Assembly (NCBI GenBank): GCA_021464415.1 | Contig: CM038469.1 | Location: 2,892,501-2,956,500, forward strand | Origin: Lonicera japonica | Lineage: Eukaryota > Streptophyta > Magnoliopsida > Dipsacales > Caprifoliaceae | Reading direction: 5' to 3' | Length of the DNA stretch: 64,000 nucleotides | Shown here: positions 1 through 11,137 of the stretch, piece by piece | How the letters are laid out: every line of letters starts with the position of its first letter | Numbering within the stretch: position 1 is the stretch's first letter | The notes under the pieces: generated by a model | What the model saw: the letters and a program-made list of their open reading frames with translations, nothing else | Told to the model about the DNA's origin: nothing | Databases searched by the model: none | Position numbers and translations under genes: made by a program

Positions 1-544
1 AACCTAAGACTCAGTCTTTGCTGCCTGGAATTAAAAAGAGGCTGAAATATCCGGCACTCCTCTACAGACGCTATCCATACTTTTTCACATTTCAAGGCCT
101 AATTCCCAATTACTAAATTAATCATTATATATTAGAAAAACACAAGTACACAACACAACTCCACAAAGCCTTCCCAACAATCAGATTCAGCCACATGTAA
201 ATCAATTCTACTCCCACACGAATCCAAGAATAGTTTATTTATTTTAGTTTTCAGTTGGTCGTAAAAGGAACATTGGATATCATTTGATCTTCGCAGAGTA
301 TCCTAAACTTATTGGTATTACCAGATGATATCTAAATTGCTGCTCAAAAGCATTGATCAAGAACAATGTTTGGGGAAAACATGTTCTAACTAAGTTATCT
401 TCACGATGATCAATGTTTTCACACAACCTATAACTATAATTGTACTCAATGCGCATTGCATTTGTCCTTTAGGAATTATGCATAATGTGTGTGCTGATGA
501 GCAAGTGTAAAATCAAGATAACTTTCTTCTTTTTTTATACTCAC
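1..544 (-). other. Intron 3 of CYP38 gene (partial)
   Basis: AT-rich sequence downstream of exon 3 on the minus strand. The donor reads AGG|GTGAGT at 545/544. No further cyclophilin exon is recognisable in either strand here, so the intron continues off the left edge and the cyclophilin domain is not in the window. Confidence 0.75.
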
Positions 545-1630
545 CCTCCAACATATTGAAGAAGCTCCTTGTGTTTAGGACCCACTGCCTCCCGATTCTT
601 GTCCTCCACAATTTTTTGGAGCTCGTCCATCCCAACTTCCAGCTTGTCAAGCAATTCGATGCCGTGTTCCTTCTTAGATTCAGCCAATCCCGAGATAATC
701 AAACTCTTCCCTTGCTTAAGAGTCCTAGAAGCCTGCTTCAAGTTCTACAGCTCATACAAAAACAAATATTGATTATCAAATTGCCAAATCTCTTCAAACT
801 AAATCAAGAAACTAATTGCAACCATCAAATTTTTTTTATCAAATGGGTCTCTCACTCTTTCAACCAAATCGAGGGCCCTGACTCCAGCAACCTTGAGAGA
901 ATCTGTGATATCTTCAAGCGGCTTCTGAACCTCCCTTACAGCTTTATTGTCAATAGGCAAAGCATATCTCAACAATGACCCCGGATCCTTAATTGGAGGC
1001 CCCGATATCAATACAGACAAATCCGGCAAGGCTGGACCACTTGCAAAGGCAAAATTAGGGCAGCCAGTTATCAATCCAACCGCCAATGTGATAGAAATTG
1101 CACATTCCTTAAATGAAAACAACCTATCTTTCTGTTCATGCAATAATAAAGCTTCATTAATAAAAATCTTAACCAAAAAAAAAAATAAAAAAAAATCAGC
1201 ATACACTGTGTTGACAATTTACATTACAAATTCCTGAAATGTGAAGCAATTGCTCACAGTGCAATATTTGCTTCGACAAATTCTGCAAATCAATCTAAAT
1301 CTAATCTAATCTATCATAAAAATCTTAATGAAACAATTGCCATATACCATAGGTTCACAATTTAATAGTTGAAAATGTGAAGTAAAATCTCAATTTGTAC
1401 TGTAACAGAGATGTAATTTATTTAGATTAGAAATGATATGAGCTTGCCTGTTGATTGTGGAGCTGAGATTGGATAGGGTTTACTGAAGAAGTGTATATGG
1501 ATGTGAATCTGGCATTCTTCTTCAGTGAGCGTGGAAAAGGATAGGTGTAATTGGTTTGTTTAGGGTTTGTGAGTGTAGATTCAGTAGTGTAAAGAGAAGG
1601 AAAGTAGTGGGAAGAGATAATGGCCGCCAT
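545..1630 (-). CDS. CYP38: Peptidyl-prolyl cis-trans isomerase CYP38/TLP40, chloroplast thylakoid lumen (5' part, 3 exons)
   Basis: CYP38 is a lumenal cyclophilin-like protein needed for photosystem II assembly and repair. Three exons are visible: 1630-1448 (61 codons from the ATG), 1131-856 (92 codons) and 744-545 (open at the end, phase 2). Residues 1-61 look like a chloroplast transit peptide. Residues 72-91 form a hydrophobic lumen-targeting segment ending in an A-x-A cleavage motif (A89-F-A91). Beyond it come [11 protein letters not shown] and [10 protein letters not shown], which I recognise as the conserved CYP38 N-terminal helical region. Exon 3 carries the [11 protein letters not shown] helix and ends at ...YVGG. 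The cyclophilin domain lies beyond the left edge. Exons 2 and 3 join in phase 0 at ER|NLKQ. The best exon 1 donor is CAG|GCAAGC, a GC-AG intron. No break is seen in the visible part. Family recognition is strong; exact splice sites are inferred. Confidence 0.92.
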
Positions 1631-2525
1631 TTGAATTGAATTAGAAAGAGAGAGAGAGAGGAGGACAGTTTGGTTGATTGGTTGGTCGGTCGGTTAACAC
1701 AAAACTACTAGTAGTAGTAGTAATACTGAAATTACATTACATTAAAGGGTGCGTTTGATTGCAAGCATAAGGGAAAGAAAATATTTTGAATTACCTAGAA
1801 AAGTAGTGCAGAGGCCTTAGTTTTCTAGAGATTATGTTTTTAATGTAGAAAAAATTATTGGTATTTTTTTACAAATTATTAAGTAGACGGATATTTAATT
1901 GATCATGTATTTTAAATATTAAATTTTATATTATTTTGTTTTATATTTTAAGTTATGAGAAAATGGTAAAAATCTTGGACTCCCAAGAGAAAACAAAAAC
2001 CACCTCCCCCAAAGAAAACATTTTTTTGCCTTGAAAATACACATGTGTGAGGCAAAAGTGGATTAATTGCCTAAAAAAAAATAATAAATAAAAAAAATTA
2101 AAAGTATAATTATATAGTGAGTTATATAAATTTAAGAGATTTATATAAATTAGTGGATTTATAATATTTGAATTGGATAAGGGATAGGCTAAAATTTAAC
2201 AAAAAGATAGGCTTATATTAATTTATTTATTTTTTTTAATAGTGCTAATAATTTTTTTAAAATTTTATCATGTATTGTAGCATGCTCTGTCCCCCTAATT
2301 TTGCCTTGGTATGTAGATATTTTTTGAGAGAGAAATGTTATATATATATAGAGATAGAGTGAGTGAGATAGAGAAAAAGAAAAGGGGGTGTGGGTGGGGA
2401 GAGTGAAGATAAGAGACGAGCTGAGCTATAACTTGTGTTCTCCACTCATCCTCACGTTCTCTCTCTCTGGATAGGTAGGTAGGTAGATGATAAGATCATA
2501 TTTATTTTTCTGTCTACTACTACTA
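1631..2525. other. CYP38 upstream region, no gene
   Basis: This holds the 5' leader and promoter side of CYP38. Beside the ATG is a GA run (about 1645-1662), which is CT-rich on the coding strand. At 2340-2352 there is a TA repeat followed by GA-rich sequence. A 'gggtgcgtttgattg' motif at 1746 resembles the end of a MITE, but I found no partner end. No coding potential is visible. Confidence 0.5.
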
Positions 2526-2706
2526 GTCTCCCTCTTTCCCTTTTTCTTATACCGTGCACCAAATATTTTTATATTTTTTTACTATTTTAAAAAGTCTTTA
2601 AATAAGTTGAAAAGTGGTTTAGTTTGGTAAATAAGTTAAAAAAGTGATCCGTCTCCCTCTTTCCCTTTTTCTTATACCGTGCACCAAATATTTTTATATT
2701 TTTTTA
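2526..2706. repeat. Direct repeat of about 57 bp, spaced about 68 bp
   Basis: The block starting gtctccctctttcccttttt occurs at 2526-2582 and again at 2651-2706 with almost no change. Both copies end in the accaaatatttttata sequence and a T run. That sequence is also the target duplication of the neighbouring SINE. The second copy directly abuts the SINE tail. Confidence 0.8.
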
Positions 2707-2912
2707 GTCTTTACCGAACAGTGTTCAAGTTCGGGCCAACTTGCGCGCATCTCGACCTTGACTAATCTGTTCCGCTCTGGGAGCTCGCACAAAGCGGTAA
2801 AGAACGTGGCCCAAGTGGGTTTTCTGCAAGCGCCGAGAATCGATCCGGCTATCAACCGGTCGACCAAGGACTTGCGGCCTAGTGAGCTACCACTAGGCCA
2901 AACCCCGGGGTT
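2699..2912 (-). mobile_element. tRNA-derived SINE with 16-bp target duplication
   Basis: A GC-rich 214-bp segment in AT-rich surroundings, flanked by a perfect 16-bp duplication, accaaatatttttata, at 2683-2698 and 2913-2928. On the minus strand it begins AACCCCGGGGTTTGGCCTAG. It contains a pol III A-box-like TGGCCTAGTGGT and, further on, a B-box-like GGATCGATTCTC, and it ends in an A-rich tail. Duplication, promoter boxes and tail together fit a SINE. The family is not assigned. The open frame across it has no coding meaning. Confidence 0.75.
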
Positions 2913-2957
2913 ACCAAATATTTTTATAACTGTTAAAATTTATCTCCTAATTTAATA

Positions 2958-3258
2958 TTCTCTCCGTCTTATAAAGATAGTTTATTAATTTTTTTTTATT
3001 TTTTTATGTTGTAATTTACTTGCCTTTTAAAAAATACACTAAAATTTTATTTTTTCTAATGTACTATTATTTAATTACATTGTTATCAACTCTAAAATAA
3101 TTAACTTTACCTAATAAATACCCATCTCCCATAAGAAAGATAAAAAAATGTATATTCATCCTCTAATCCAATGTATTTATTATAGTAGAATAAATAAGGG
3201 TATAATAAGAAAAAATGTGAAAAAAAAAATGGATCTATCTTTGTGGGGCGGAAAAATT
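2958..3258. mobile_element. Stowaway-like MITE
   Basis: The left end, TTCTCTCCGTCTTATAAAGA, and the reverse complement of the right end, TTTTCCGCCCCACAAAGATA, match as imperfect terminal inverted repeats sharing CCGYC and AAAGATAG. The left end follows a TA dinucleotide. The interior is AT-rich and non-coding. Size and ends suit a Tc1/mariner-derived Stowaway MITE. The right boundary is approximate. Confidence 0.5.
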
Positions 3259-3404
3259 GATTTTAGTGACTTGTTCGTAATTAATTCTATTTTAATATAT
3301 TATAAATAATTGGATTTGATTATTTTTACCTACCAATTGGATCTGATAGTTGGTGCCCGAGATGCGAGAGTCAGGTTGAAACCACTTACCTCGCTATTTG
3401 GATC

Positions 3405-4745
3405 CATGGTTTAAAGTATCAGTCAAAACCGATCAGAGATGGCTGATACCGAGTTAGAATAGGGGGTGCCGAACCGCTATTATGATCTGATATGATTAAA
3501 ATTGTGGTATTTCAAAATATCATCGATAATTTTACAGAAATTACACCGAGTCGCCAATATTTCACTCCGTATTGAATAATTGAATAAAGTGACTAAAGTT
3601 AAAAAAAAAAGTTACTCAATGTTGGACTTTAAAGACTTGAATTGTAAATTGGTATTTATTGAAAAAAAAATGTTGATTTGTTGCAAAACAATTTGTTAAT
3701 CTTTGTTTAATTAAATTAGCAACTATTAAAAAAAATATTGATTTGTTCAATTGTTTCAAAGTAATTTATTAATATTTGCTTAATTAAATTGGTTTAATCC
3801 ATAAAAAGAGAAGATTAGAAGAAGGAAGAAAAGAAAAAAGAAAAAGAAATGGAAAATAAGTAAGAAAAAAATAAAGCAAAAGAAGCGTAGGCATCTAGCA
3901 GATCTAACTAGGTTCCTTACTTATGATGAGTATTCTAGTGGCTATGATCCTCATTCACAAAGCTATCGGTGCATTGATGATCAATTGCATAGCTTAAACT
4001 TAAGCCAACACTATTACGGTGGACATGAATACGACTATAATTATGATAGTCGTAGACATAACATTTTCGGAAGCGGAATATCTCGTTATAGTTTTGGCAT
4101 TGGTTATGGAGGTCCTACACAAAATTATGCTAGTAGTGGGGGATCAAATAATAGCATTGCTGCTCGTGGTGGTTATTATGGAAGTGGTCGTAGAACGTAT
4201 CATGATGGATCTTCAAGTAGCAGTGATTATCAAGGATTTGGGTACTATCATCACCGTGGCCAACCAAATTTTCTTGATTATGGGTCATCTAGTCATTCCT
4301 CTCATCCTTACCCCTACAAGTACAAATTTCCAATTTTCAACTTCCTTTATATCCTTATTTCTCATCACTGGAATTCTTGAGTAATGATGATAATTATAAT
4401 CTATATCATTATTCTAAGCCTAATTGAACTTATATTTAAGATATTTGTATTTTATAAGATTGTATTGTTATATATTTATTTAATTATGATGTAATATTTT
4501 ATTACCAAGTGCGATAGATGATTGTATTTTGATGTAGGATATGTAATTTGTACTAGATAATGATATTATGCTTATCTAATTGATCCATCTTATTAATCTC
4601 ATACTTTAGAATTTCTTCATATATTTTTTTAATTTTTTGGGCCTTTTAAATAATAAATCGGTCCATATTGCCGAAACCGATACCGATATCCGAGTTGAAA
4701 ATTGAGTGCCCGAGTTGACCTCTGAAACCGCGACTTTGAACCATG
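3405..4745 (+). mobile_element. hAT-superfamily element, internally deleted
   Basis: Perfect 8-bp target duplications TTTGGATC flank it at 3397-3404 and 4746-4753. Terminal inverted repeats are CATGGTTTAAAGT on the left and, reverse complemented, CATGGTTCAAAGT on the right. Subterminal regions carry related copies of the GATACCGA/CGGTATCGG type in inverted orientation. The 8-bp duplication and CA-starting TIR are hAT features. At 1341 bp it is too short for a full transposase and keeps only a C-terminal-like reading frame. Confidence 0.85.
3805..4427 (+). pseudogene. Lys-rich then Gly/Tyr/Ser-rich reading frame inside the hAT element
   Basis: An open frame with no clear start follows a stop at 3802-3804. 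A basic Lys/Arg-rich stretch leads into RRHLADLTRFLTYDEYSSGY and then a long Gly-, Tyr-, Ser- and His-rich tail. This frame ends at 4380. A second frame keeps the same biased composition (NDDNYNLYHYSKPN) and stops at 4425-4427, so a frameshift near 4330 is likely. Position and composition suggest the C-terminal tail of a hAT transposase left after internal deletion. No hAT dimerisation motif is present, so that identity is inferred. It is probably non-functional. Confidence 0.45.
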
Positions 4746-4936
4746 TTTGGATCTATCCTTGGGTGAGTGATGTTTGGAAATTTGGGCAGTTAGGCTGTTG
4801 GTGGCTGAGTTTTTGTAGGCTTGATTTTTGTGATGCTGCTCGGTTTTTCATCAAGTTAGATAGTGGGTCTTACTTTTTTATTTTATTTATTAATTTTTTT
4901 TTGCTTGCTTGCGGAGTGTGGAATGAATGAAATAAG

Positions 4937-5569
4937 TGGGTTTTTGATAAAGTTCAAAAATCTCCGGAGAAGATATGTGCTGAAGTAGAAAGGTATATTG
5001 AACTGTTTGACGTCGTCCATGGCGGTCTTTCTTCCTCCACAATTACTATTGATTAGCAGTGGGTTCCTCCTCTGCTGGGTTGAGTCAAGGTGAATTGTGA
5101 CACTTCTTTAAAGGTCAAAATCCAGGGCGAGAGTTTGGCTATTGTGTTCATGATCATAATGGTGGATTAATTCAGGGCTATTACCCATTTTAACACCATT
5201 TCCTCCTCAATTTTCCCGAGCGAGCTTAAAGTTATTTCGTTTGGCTTTGCCGAAGCCATCAATTGTGGGGTGGTTGAGATTGTGGTGGAGAGTGATTCAA
5301 GAGTAACTATTAATTTTATAACCAATAAAAGACTCGTGTTTGAATGAAGTTAGTTCTATTGTGCAAGATATTCAGGGTTGGTCTAATAGGGTCGAAGTAG
5401 TTTTTTCTTTTGCTTCTCAGTCCCATAATGTGGTTGCTCATGATCAAGCCCGTCATGCCTTTTCTATTTTTTTCTCGAAAAGTTGGGACTTTTTTTCCCA
5501 GATTGACTCGTGGACCTTGTGTCCCGTGATGGTGACTTTTAGTCTTTTCGCTAGTTTTCAGCAATCTTG
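4937..5569 (+). pseudogene. Ribonuclease H-like (plant RVT_3 type) / LINE-derived pseudogene
   Basis: The frame from 4937 reads a coiled segment, then WVPPLLG*VKVNCDTS, which matches the start of the plant RNase H-like domain (W-PP-G-K-N-D). After frame changes come HDHNGGLIQG, AEAINCGVVEIVVESDS and finally SHNVVAHDQARHA, corresponding to the glycine loop, the AE-A and ESDS catalytic blocks and the C-terminal N-VA-A motif. At least two in-frame stops and several frameshifts separate them. Such domains occur at the ends of plant LINE polyproteins and as stand-alone genes. This copy is clearly dead. Confidence 0.7.
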
Positions 5570-6578
5570 AAAAAAAATAAAAAATAAAATCTAATTATAG
5601 TTACTGCATTTGATAATGGTACGCATACAGGGTACAATTCGAGCGTGGCCCAACATGATCCTGTTAGAACTTGTGTGTATTTAAAAAAAAATCACAAGTA
5701 TAATTTATTGAAAGATTTGAGAAAATAAAATATTTGTTATTTTATTTATACTTTAATGATATGGCGGTTTCAAAATATTAAATAATTTCTTATTATATCC
5801 AATTAAAACAATATTAATGTTTTGTAACGAATGCCTTAATGACTAATTTATTTTGGTATTTTATGGAGATTAATGGAGTGAATTTATTTTGAACATTATG
5901 ATATATTTTAATGAATGTTTTAATGGTGATATATGTTTTCATAATATAAGTTGGGAGATGAAAATAAAAAAAATAATGAGCTATTATTCTTTTACAAAAT
6001 TATTATATCTTTCTCTCAATTCAAAGAAACCATTTTCATCTCAAATAGTTTTTCTATACCCAATATACTTTCATTTCAATCCTAAAAAATTAGCTTTGAA
6101 GATGAAACTAGTAGTCTCAATATCAACTCTTCATTTTGAAATAGAAGAAACAAATTTTGTTATCTTCAACTAGATGATACGAAAATCTTTTTTGTATGAG
6201 ATTTCCTATGAAAGAATGGTTCTTCTATACTTGTTTCATTATAAGAACCCCTAAATTTGTATATGCATTTCGAGCAAGTGTTAGAATCTATATGTGTATT
6301 ACCGGCCTATCTTTAGTGCAAAGAAGGTTGAGACAGAAGTTGAATTTTTGGGCTATTTTATCATGGGGGCGGTGTGACATGGTGAGCTATTTGCACAAAG
6401 AAGGCAGAGTCACGAAATGCCTTAAAGAGAGTGACCTATTTTGCGACTCAATCCAAAAAATTTGTCAACTTGAGTTTGATATCTATTCATTTAGTTCTTT
6501 ATCTGCGGCGTATTTGTGGTAAAATTGTTTTGGGTGGTAACCAAAACAATACATGAATTTGTAATTTTCGAATTATTA
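5570..6578. other. Intergenic stretch without a recognisable gene
   Basis: AT-rich DNA. Small open frames at 5889-6173 and 6196-6522 show no recognised motif, no codon bias I can see and no splice context. I treat them as chance. Confidence 0.5.
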
Positions 6579-7059
6579 AAGCATCTCCAATGCTAAAATG
6601 GACTGGAGACTTTTTAGCTATGGACATGTCAGCATGTTACAAAATATGGATCCTATGTGGCTTTAAAAGTTACCTCATAGACATTTTAAGGAAAACAACT
6701 TCTCCAATGCTTTTATTATAGAGAGATCATTAATCCTATGTGTCTCAAAACTTTACCTTTTCACAATTTTCTTCTTCTCGGTAAATTTAACAACTTACAA
6801 AGAAAACCCTATTCCAAAGAGACCCTTGATTGGTTTTTTCCTCTTTCGCTCTGCCACAAGTCTAGGTTCCTCTAGTTCAAATAACCTTAATTCATATTTT
6901 CATAAGTTTATTAATGATTTCTTCTCCCTGTTTACTTTTATCTTTGTTGTTTCATTTGAATGGTGAGTTACTGTATAGATAAAATCAAATGTAGACTTTC
7001 AGTCCTCATTTGGTGCTATACATTTCAATTGCGCACATTATAGTTCAATTGTACGTGTA

Positions 7060-8385
7060 TGTTGGTCGAAAAATAACCCTAGAGAGGGGTGAATACGGTT
7101 TTAAAAATTTAATGCGAAATTATTTCTAAAAATGTTTAAGTAAAACAAATTTACTAAACAAATATATCAAGGAAATAATCAACACGTAATCAATCAAACA
7201 AACTAAAGATCAATCAATGAATAATAGCAAGTAAATAAATAGTTTAAGTTATAAAGATTAAACCGATTTGAAGCTTAAGACTTTTTGTCCTCACGATTTT
7301 GGTTTTCTAAACCATAGTCCGCGCTCGGTTAGTTCCCCGAGAAGTTCTACTAATTTCAATCTTCTTCTGGGTGAAGATCAAATCTTTACTAGTATTGTTG
7401 TCTCATTACACTCTTCAAGTATTGCTACACTACAATACTCTTACAAGAATCCCTATTGCTAATCTATGAGATTTACCTCTCACAAATACTAAATATGAAT
7501 TTATCTTCTTGTTTTCCTATGAGATTTACCTCTCACAATTTGAATATAGATTGTTTGGTGATTCACACCAATGAACAACAATTTTAAAGTGTTCAAGAGA
7601 TACAATTGAAGCTCACACTAGAGTTACTTGTTTGATCAAGATTTAAAACTCAATAAGAATGATTGATCAAAATAATTTCTTGAATCTTTTGATATTGAAG
7701 ATAGATGAAGTATGTATATAAGAATGATTAAAAGTAGTTTCAAATGTGTCTAAAAAGTCATATATATAGTCCCAAGAGTAATATAGCCGTTTTGAGGTTT
7801 GGTACCAAAAATGGTAAAAAAATAAAAAATTCAACGGCTATATTCTGAAGCATCAGTCGACTGAATAAAGCTGCTTAGTCGACTGATGGGCTTTGTCCAT
7901 CAGGCCAAAATTTTAATTTTTAGACTTTTGCATTTTAGCTCCAAAATCAATTTTAATGCTTTGGAGACTTCAAAAACAAGTTCCTAAGACACCTATTTTC
8001 GGAAAAACTCAAAATATGATCGTTTGAATTTAATACAAATTTATTTCAAAACCAGTATTTGTAAGAATAATGTTTTGAAATGATTTTGATTCAAACTAGG
8101 TTTTGATCAATCTAAGAAAGATATCACTCACTCAAATATCAAATTTACGAGTTTTTTAATGCTTCGATTTATTTCTTCAATTTGATCTTCATTTGAAGCT
8201 TTTGTCTTGAAACTTTTGCATGTGATTCTTGATCTTTTAAACTTCATGGATTTGCATTGTGATGAGATTGATTTTCTTGTCTTGTCCAATGCTTGTAGAT
8301 GAATGATCTTGGTTTGGATTGATCGATTTTGGTCCACGAATAATGATTATTGAAATGTGGCTATAATAAATTCAACACACATGTT
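7060..8385. mobile_element. Unclassified retroelement-like insertion (AACCCTAGAG..GGGGTGAATA family)
   Basis: The segment opens with a motif, CCCTAGAGAGGGGTGAATA, that recurs at about 35052 as CCCTAGAGGGGTGAATA with similar sequence order behind it. It contains two AGTCGACT palindromes near 7857-7886 and no coding frame. It lies between the Harbinger left end and the transposase. Boundaries near 7060 and 8385 are approximate and I found no clean target duplication. Confidence 0.35.
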
Positions 8386-8986
8386 AAATTACACATGATT
8401 GTTTTATTGTTATTATCAAAATAAGATTAAGACCTTCAAAGTCAACAGTGTATATATTGGATCCGTGCAAAATATATGGATGACTTTAGTATCTACAATA
8501 ATATTCAATGAGTTCTTGTTGTTTTCAACAATCTGTTTTGAGGCTTGTCTTATTATTGTAAAATCCAGTTGTTTCCATACACCCTTACCCCAAAAGAAAG
8601 GAAAATTATTACTTACAAGGTCTCAAATTAATTTTATGCATAAGTAATATATAAATAGTACTTAGTTTATCTAAAATTAATATACAAACAGAAAATTATG
8701 CATAAATGTAATCATTTGTGCATTACAATCCCTTACCATGCTGCTTTAATTTATTTGAAAGTTGTATTCTATATTTTATGTGTGTAAATGAATTTTCTTT
8801 GTCTTCAAATAAGTGTTACTACAAATGTCTTGACTATTATATGAAGAACTTAATAAAAGTTGGTGGTGTAGTTTCCCATGTCATCGGATTGCCAAAAATC
8901 TAGATAATAAGCCAACCAACAGGAACACTATTCCCACCTCTATGTATTTGATTCGTATTTTTCTTTGTAAGTTCCATTATAAATCA

Positions 8987-10291
8987 ATGTCTCTATCAGC
9001 TTCAAAATCAGATTATGATAGATCATCCTCAAGTGAAGATTCATTTTCTATCACCAAGCGCTTCCTGGATGAGCCCTGGGGAGATGATAGTTTAATATCT
9101 ACGAAGATGACCTGAAGTTTGGTTCAAACTATTGATGTCCATGTTCCAATTGTGATTTTGACAATGTCAGTGGGGAAGAAGCGAGCTCATAGAGGCTCTA
9201 CAATTGGAAGATGTTGCCTCCATCGAGATAGGAAGGAATGTCATAATATACTTATTAGAGATTATTTCAGTGGTGAGAAGTCGAAGTACCCTTTAGAGTA
9301 TTTTTGACGTCAATTTCGAATGAATGTAAAACTGTTCAGTCGCATCTTACAAGTAATTGGAAATTATGATAATTATTTTACGCCAAAGGTTGATGCAATT
9401 GGGAGAGATGGATTGAGTCTTTTACAAAAAATGGTAGCCACATTACGGCTGCTTGCTTATGGTTGTCCAGCTGATTTCCTAGACGACTATCTTCAGATTA
9501 GCAAGAGCACTTCAATTGAAAGTCTTAAGCGCTTTTGTGATGTTGTTATTGGGGTTTTTAAAGAACAATATCTAAGGAAACCAACTGAAGATGATGTTGC
9601 AAGATTGCTCAAACAAGGAAAGGATCGTGGTTTCCCTAGCATGTTTAGGAGTATTGATTGTATGCATTGGCATTGGAAGAACTGCCTCACAGCATGGCAT
9701 GGAACACATACTAATGGCTTTAAAAGAGTCCCTACTCTCATCTTTGAGGTTGTAGCATCGCAAGATTTGTGGATTTGGCATGCATTTTTTGGTATGGCCG
9801 GTACTAACAATGATATTAATGTTTTGGATATATCTCCATTATTTGATGATCTTATAAATGATGTGGCACCATCTTGTAATTTCCTAGTACATGGTCATCA
9901 ATATGATATGGGATATTATCTCTCCGATGGAATTTACCCCCTTACGCTACTTTAATTCAAACAATTTCTCAATCCATCTTCTCCCAAAGAGAATTTTTTT
10001 GCTGAACGACAAGAAGCAGTGAGAAAGGATGTGGAACGAGCATTTGGGGTATTGCAAAGTAGGTGAAGTATTGTCAAATGCCCGCCACTTATGTGGAATG
10101 CAATGGATCTTGGGAAGATTAAGAAAACTTGCATTATCTTGCACAATATGATCATTGAGAGCGAGCATCATCAAGGAATCAACCCCGAACGCTGGAAGCC
10201 CGATGATTATGAAAAGATTGAAAAAGCTAATCTTGAGCATGATTATACATTCATTGCCTCTAAAATGATAAAGAGAATTAAGCAAGTCTGA
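8987..10291 (+). pseudogene. PIF/Harbinger transposase (DDE_Tnp_4 / plant transposon protein type), inactivated
   Basis: An ATG at 8987 opens a Ser/Asp/Glu-rich N-terminus, and the frame continues through HRDRKECHNILIRDYFSGEK. The catalytic D motifs are FRSIDCMHW (near 9650), GMAGTNNDINVLD (near 9800) and MGYYLSDGIYP (near 9910). The final E region is AVRKDVERAFGVLQSR (near 10020), followed by the C-terminal CIILHNMIIE. Three in-frame TGA codons (9113, 9305, and after QSR near 10064) and two frameshifts (one base lost near 9944, one T gained in a run near 9993) kill it. Two of the TGAs stand where Arg or Trp is expected, in line with C-to-T decay. It is the DDE partner of the accessory gene at 11138-12470. 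Confidence 0.88.
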
Positions 10292-11137
10292 GACACATGA
10301 ATGCATAACAATTTAAAGATTAATTTAATAAATCATTTGTGGGAGACATCCGGCAATCGGCAACTCTAATTTTTATCTTGATACATTAATTAATTATTTT
10401 CTACGTTTTGTCTGCTTCTCTTGTAATGGAATATTTGATTATTAATGTAATTCTTAAATTACAAATTACTATTTGAACAAGTAAGTGTTTTGTTCTTTCA
10501 ATTATTTTTTATAGCAGTATTGTTCCATGTTATAAGGAAAAGGCTTTATTGTTGCATTTTTTTATGAATTCTGCAGTAGTAATGGCTTTTTTTGTTTATA
10601 AATTATAAGTATGAAGATTACAAATACTTTTACATATGTAGGAAAAATAAACAAAATAGTAAAATTGAGTTGGAATAAAATAAATGAATTTTTATTTCAT
10701 TTAGGTGAAGCAGAACAAAATTTCCTCTAAACGCCTGTAGTTCTTCTTAGGATCGATGATTTATGTGACTTGATTGTGTAGCTATAGTGTTGTAGGCACT
10801 ATTTATAAAAATTTATCTTTCTTAAATTTAATTGGTCACATAAACATAGGTAACATAATTAATATGTTTTAGAAGTTAAAACACATACAAATTTGTAACT
10901 AATTAAAATGAACTTTATTTTAACATAGAAATGCATTAAGAAACTGTAACTAGTAGTCTACTTTATTAAACAATGAAATTTATGTAACTAAACTCACGAA
11001 ATACTTCCCTAACTAAAAATCTAAAACAATTAAGCATCGACATTTTTGTTTCTTAAAACCTCACCGAATAGGCCATCACTCTCCCATTCTTTCAATATTT
11101 GAGCTTCCATTCTTTCAATCGCCTCTCGTAAAACAGG

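Noticed and set aside
2644..2955. 103-residue plus-strand frame
   Set aside because: Runs across the SINE and its duplicated flank; no coding signature.
4019..4384. Val/Met/Ile-rich frame overlapping the Gly/Tyr-rich frame
   Set aside because: Shifted reading of the same repetitive codons.
5889..6522. Two plus-strand frames of about 100 residues
   Set aside because: No recognised motif, AT-driven composition, no leader or splice context.
9493..10306. Minus-strand frames over the Harbinger transposase
   Set aside because: Antisense shadows of a recognised transposase.
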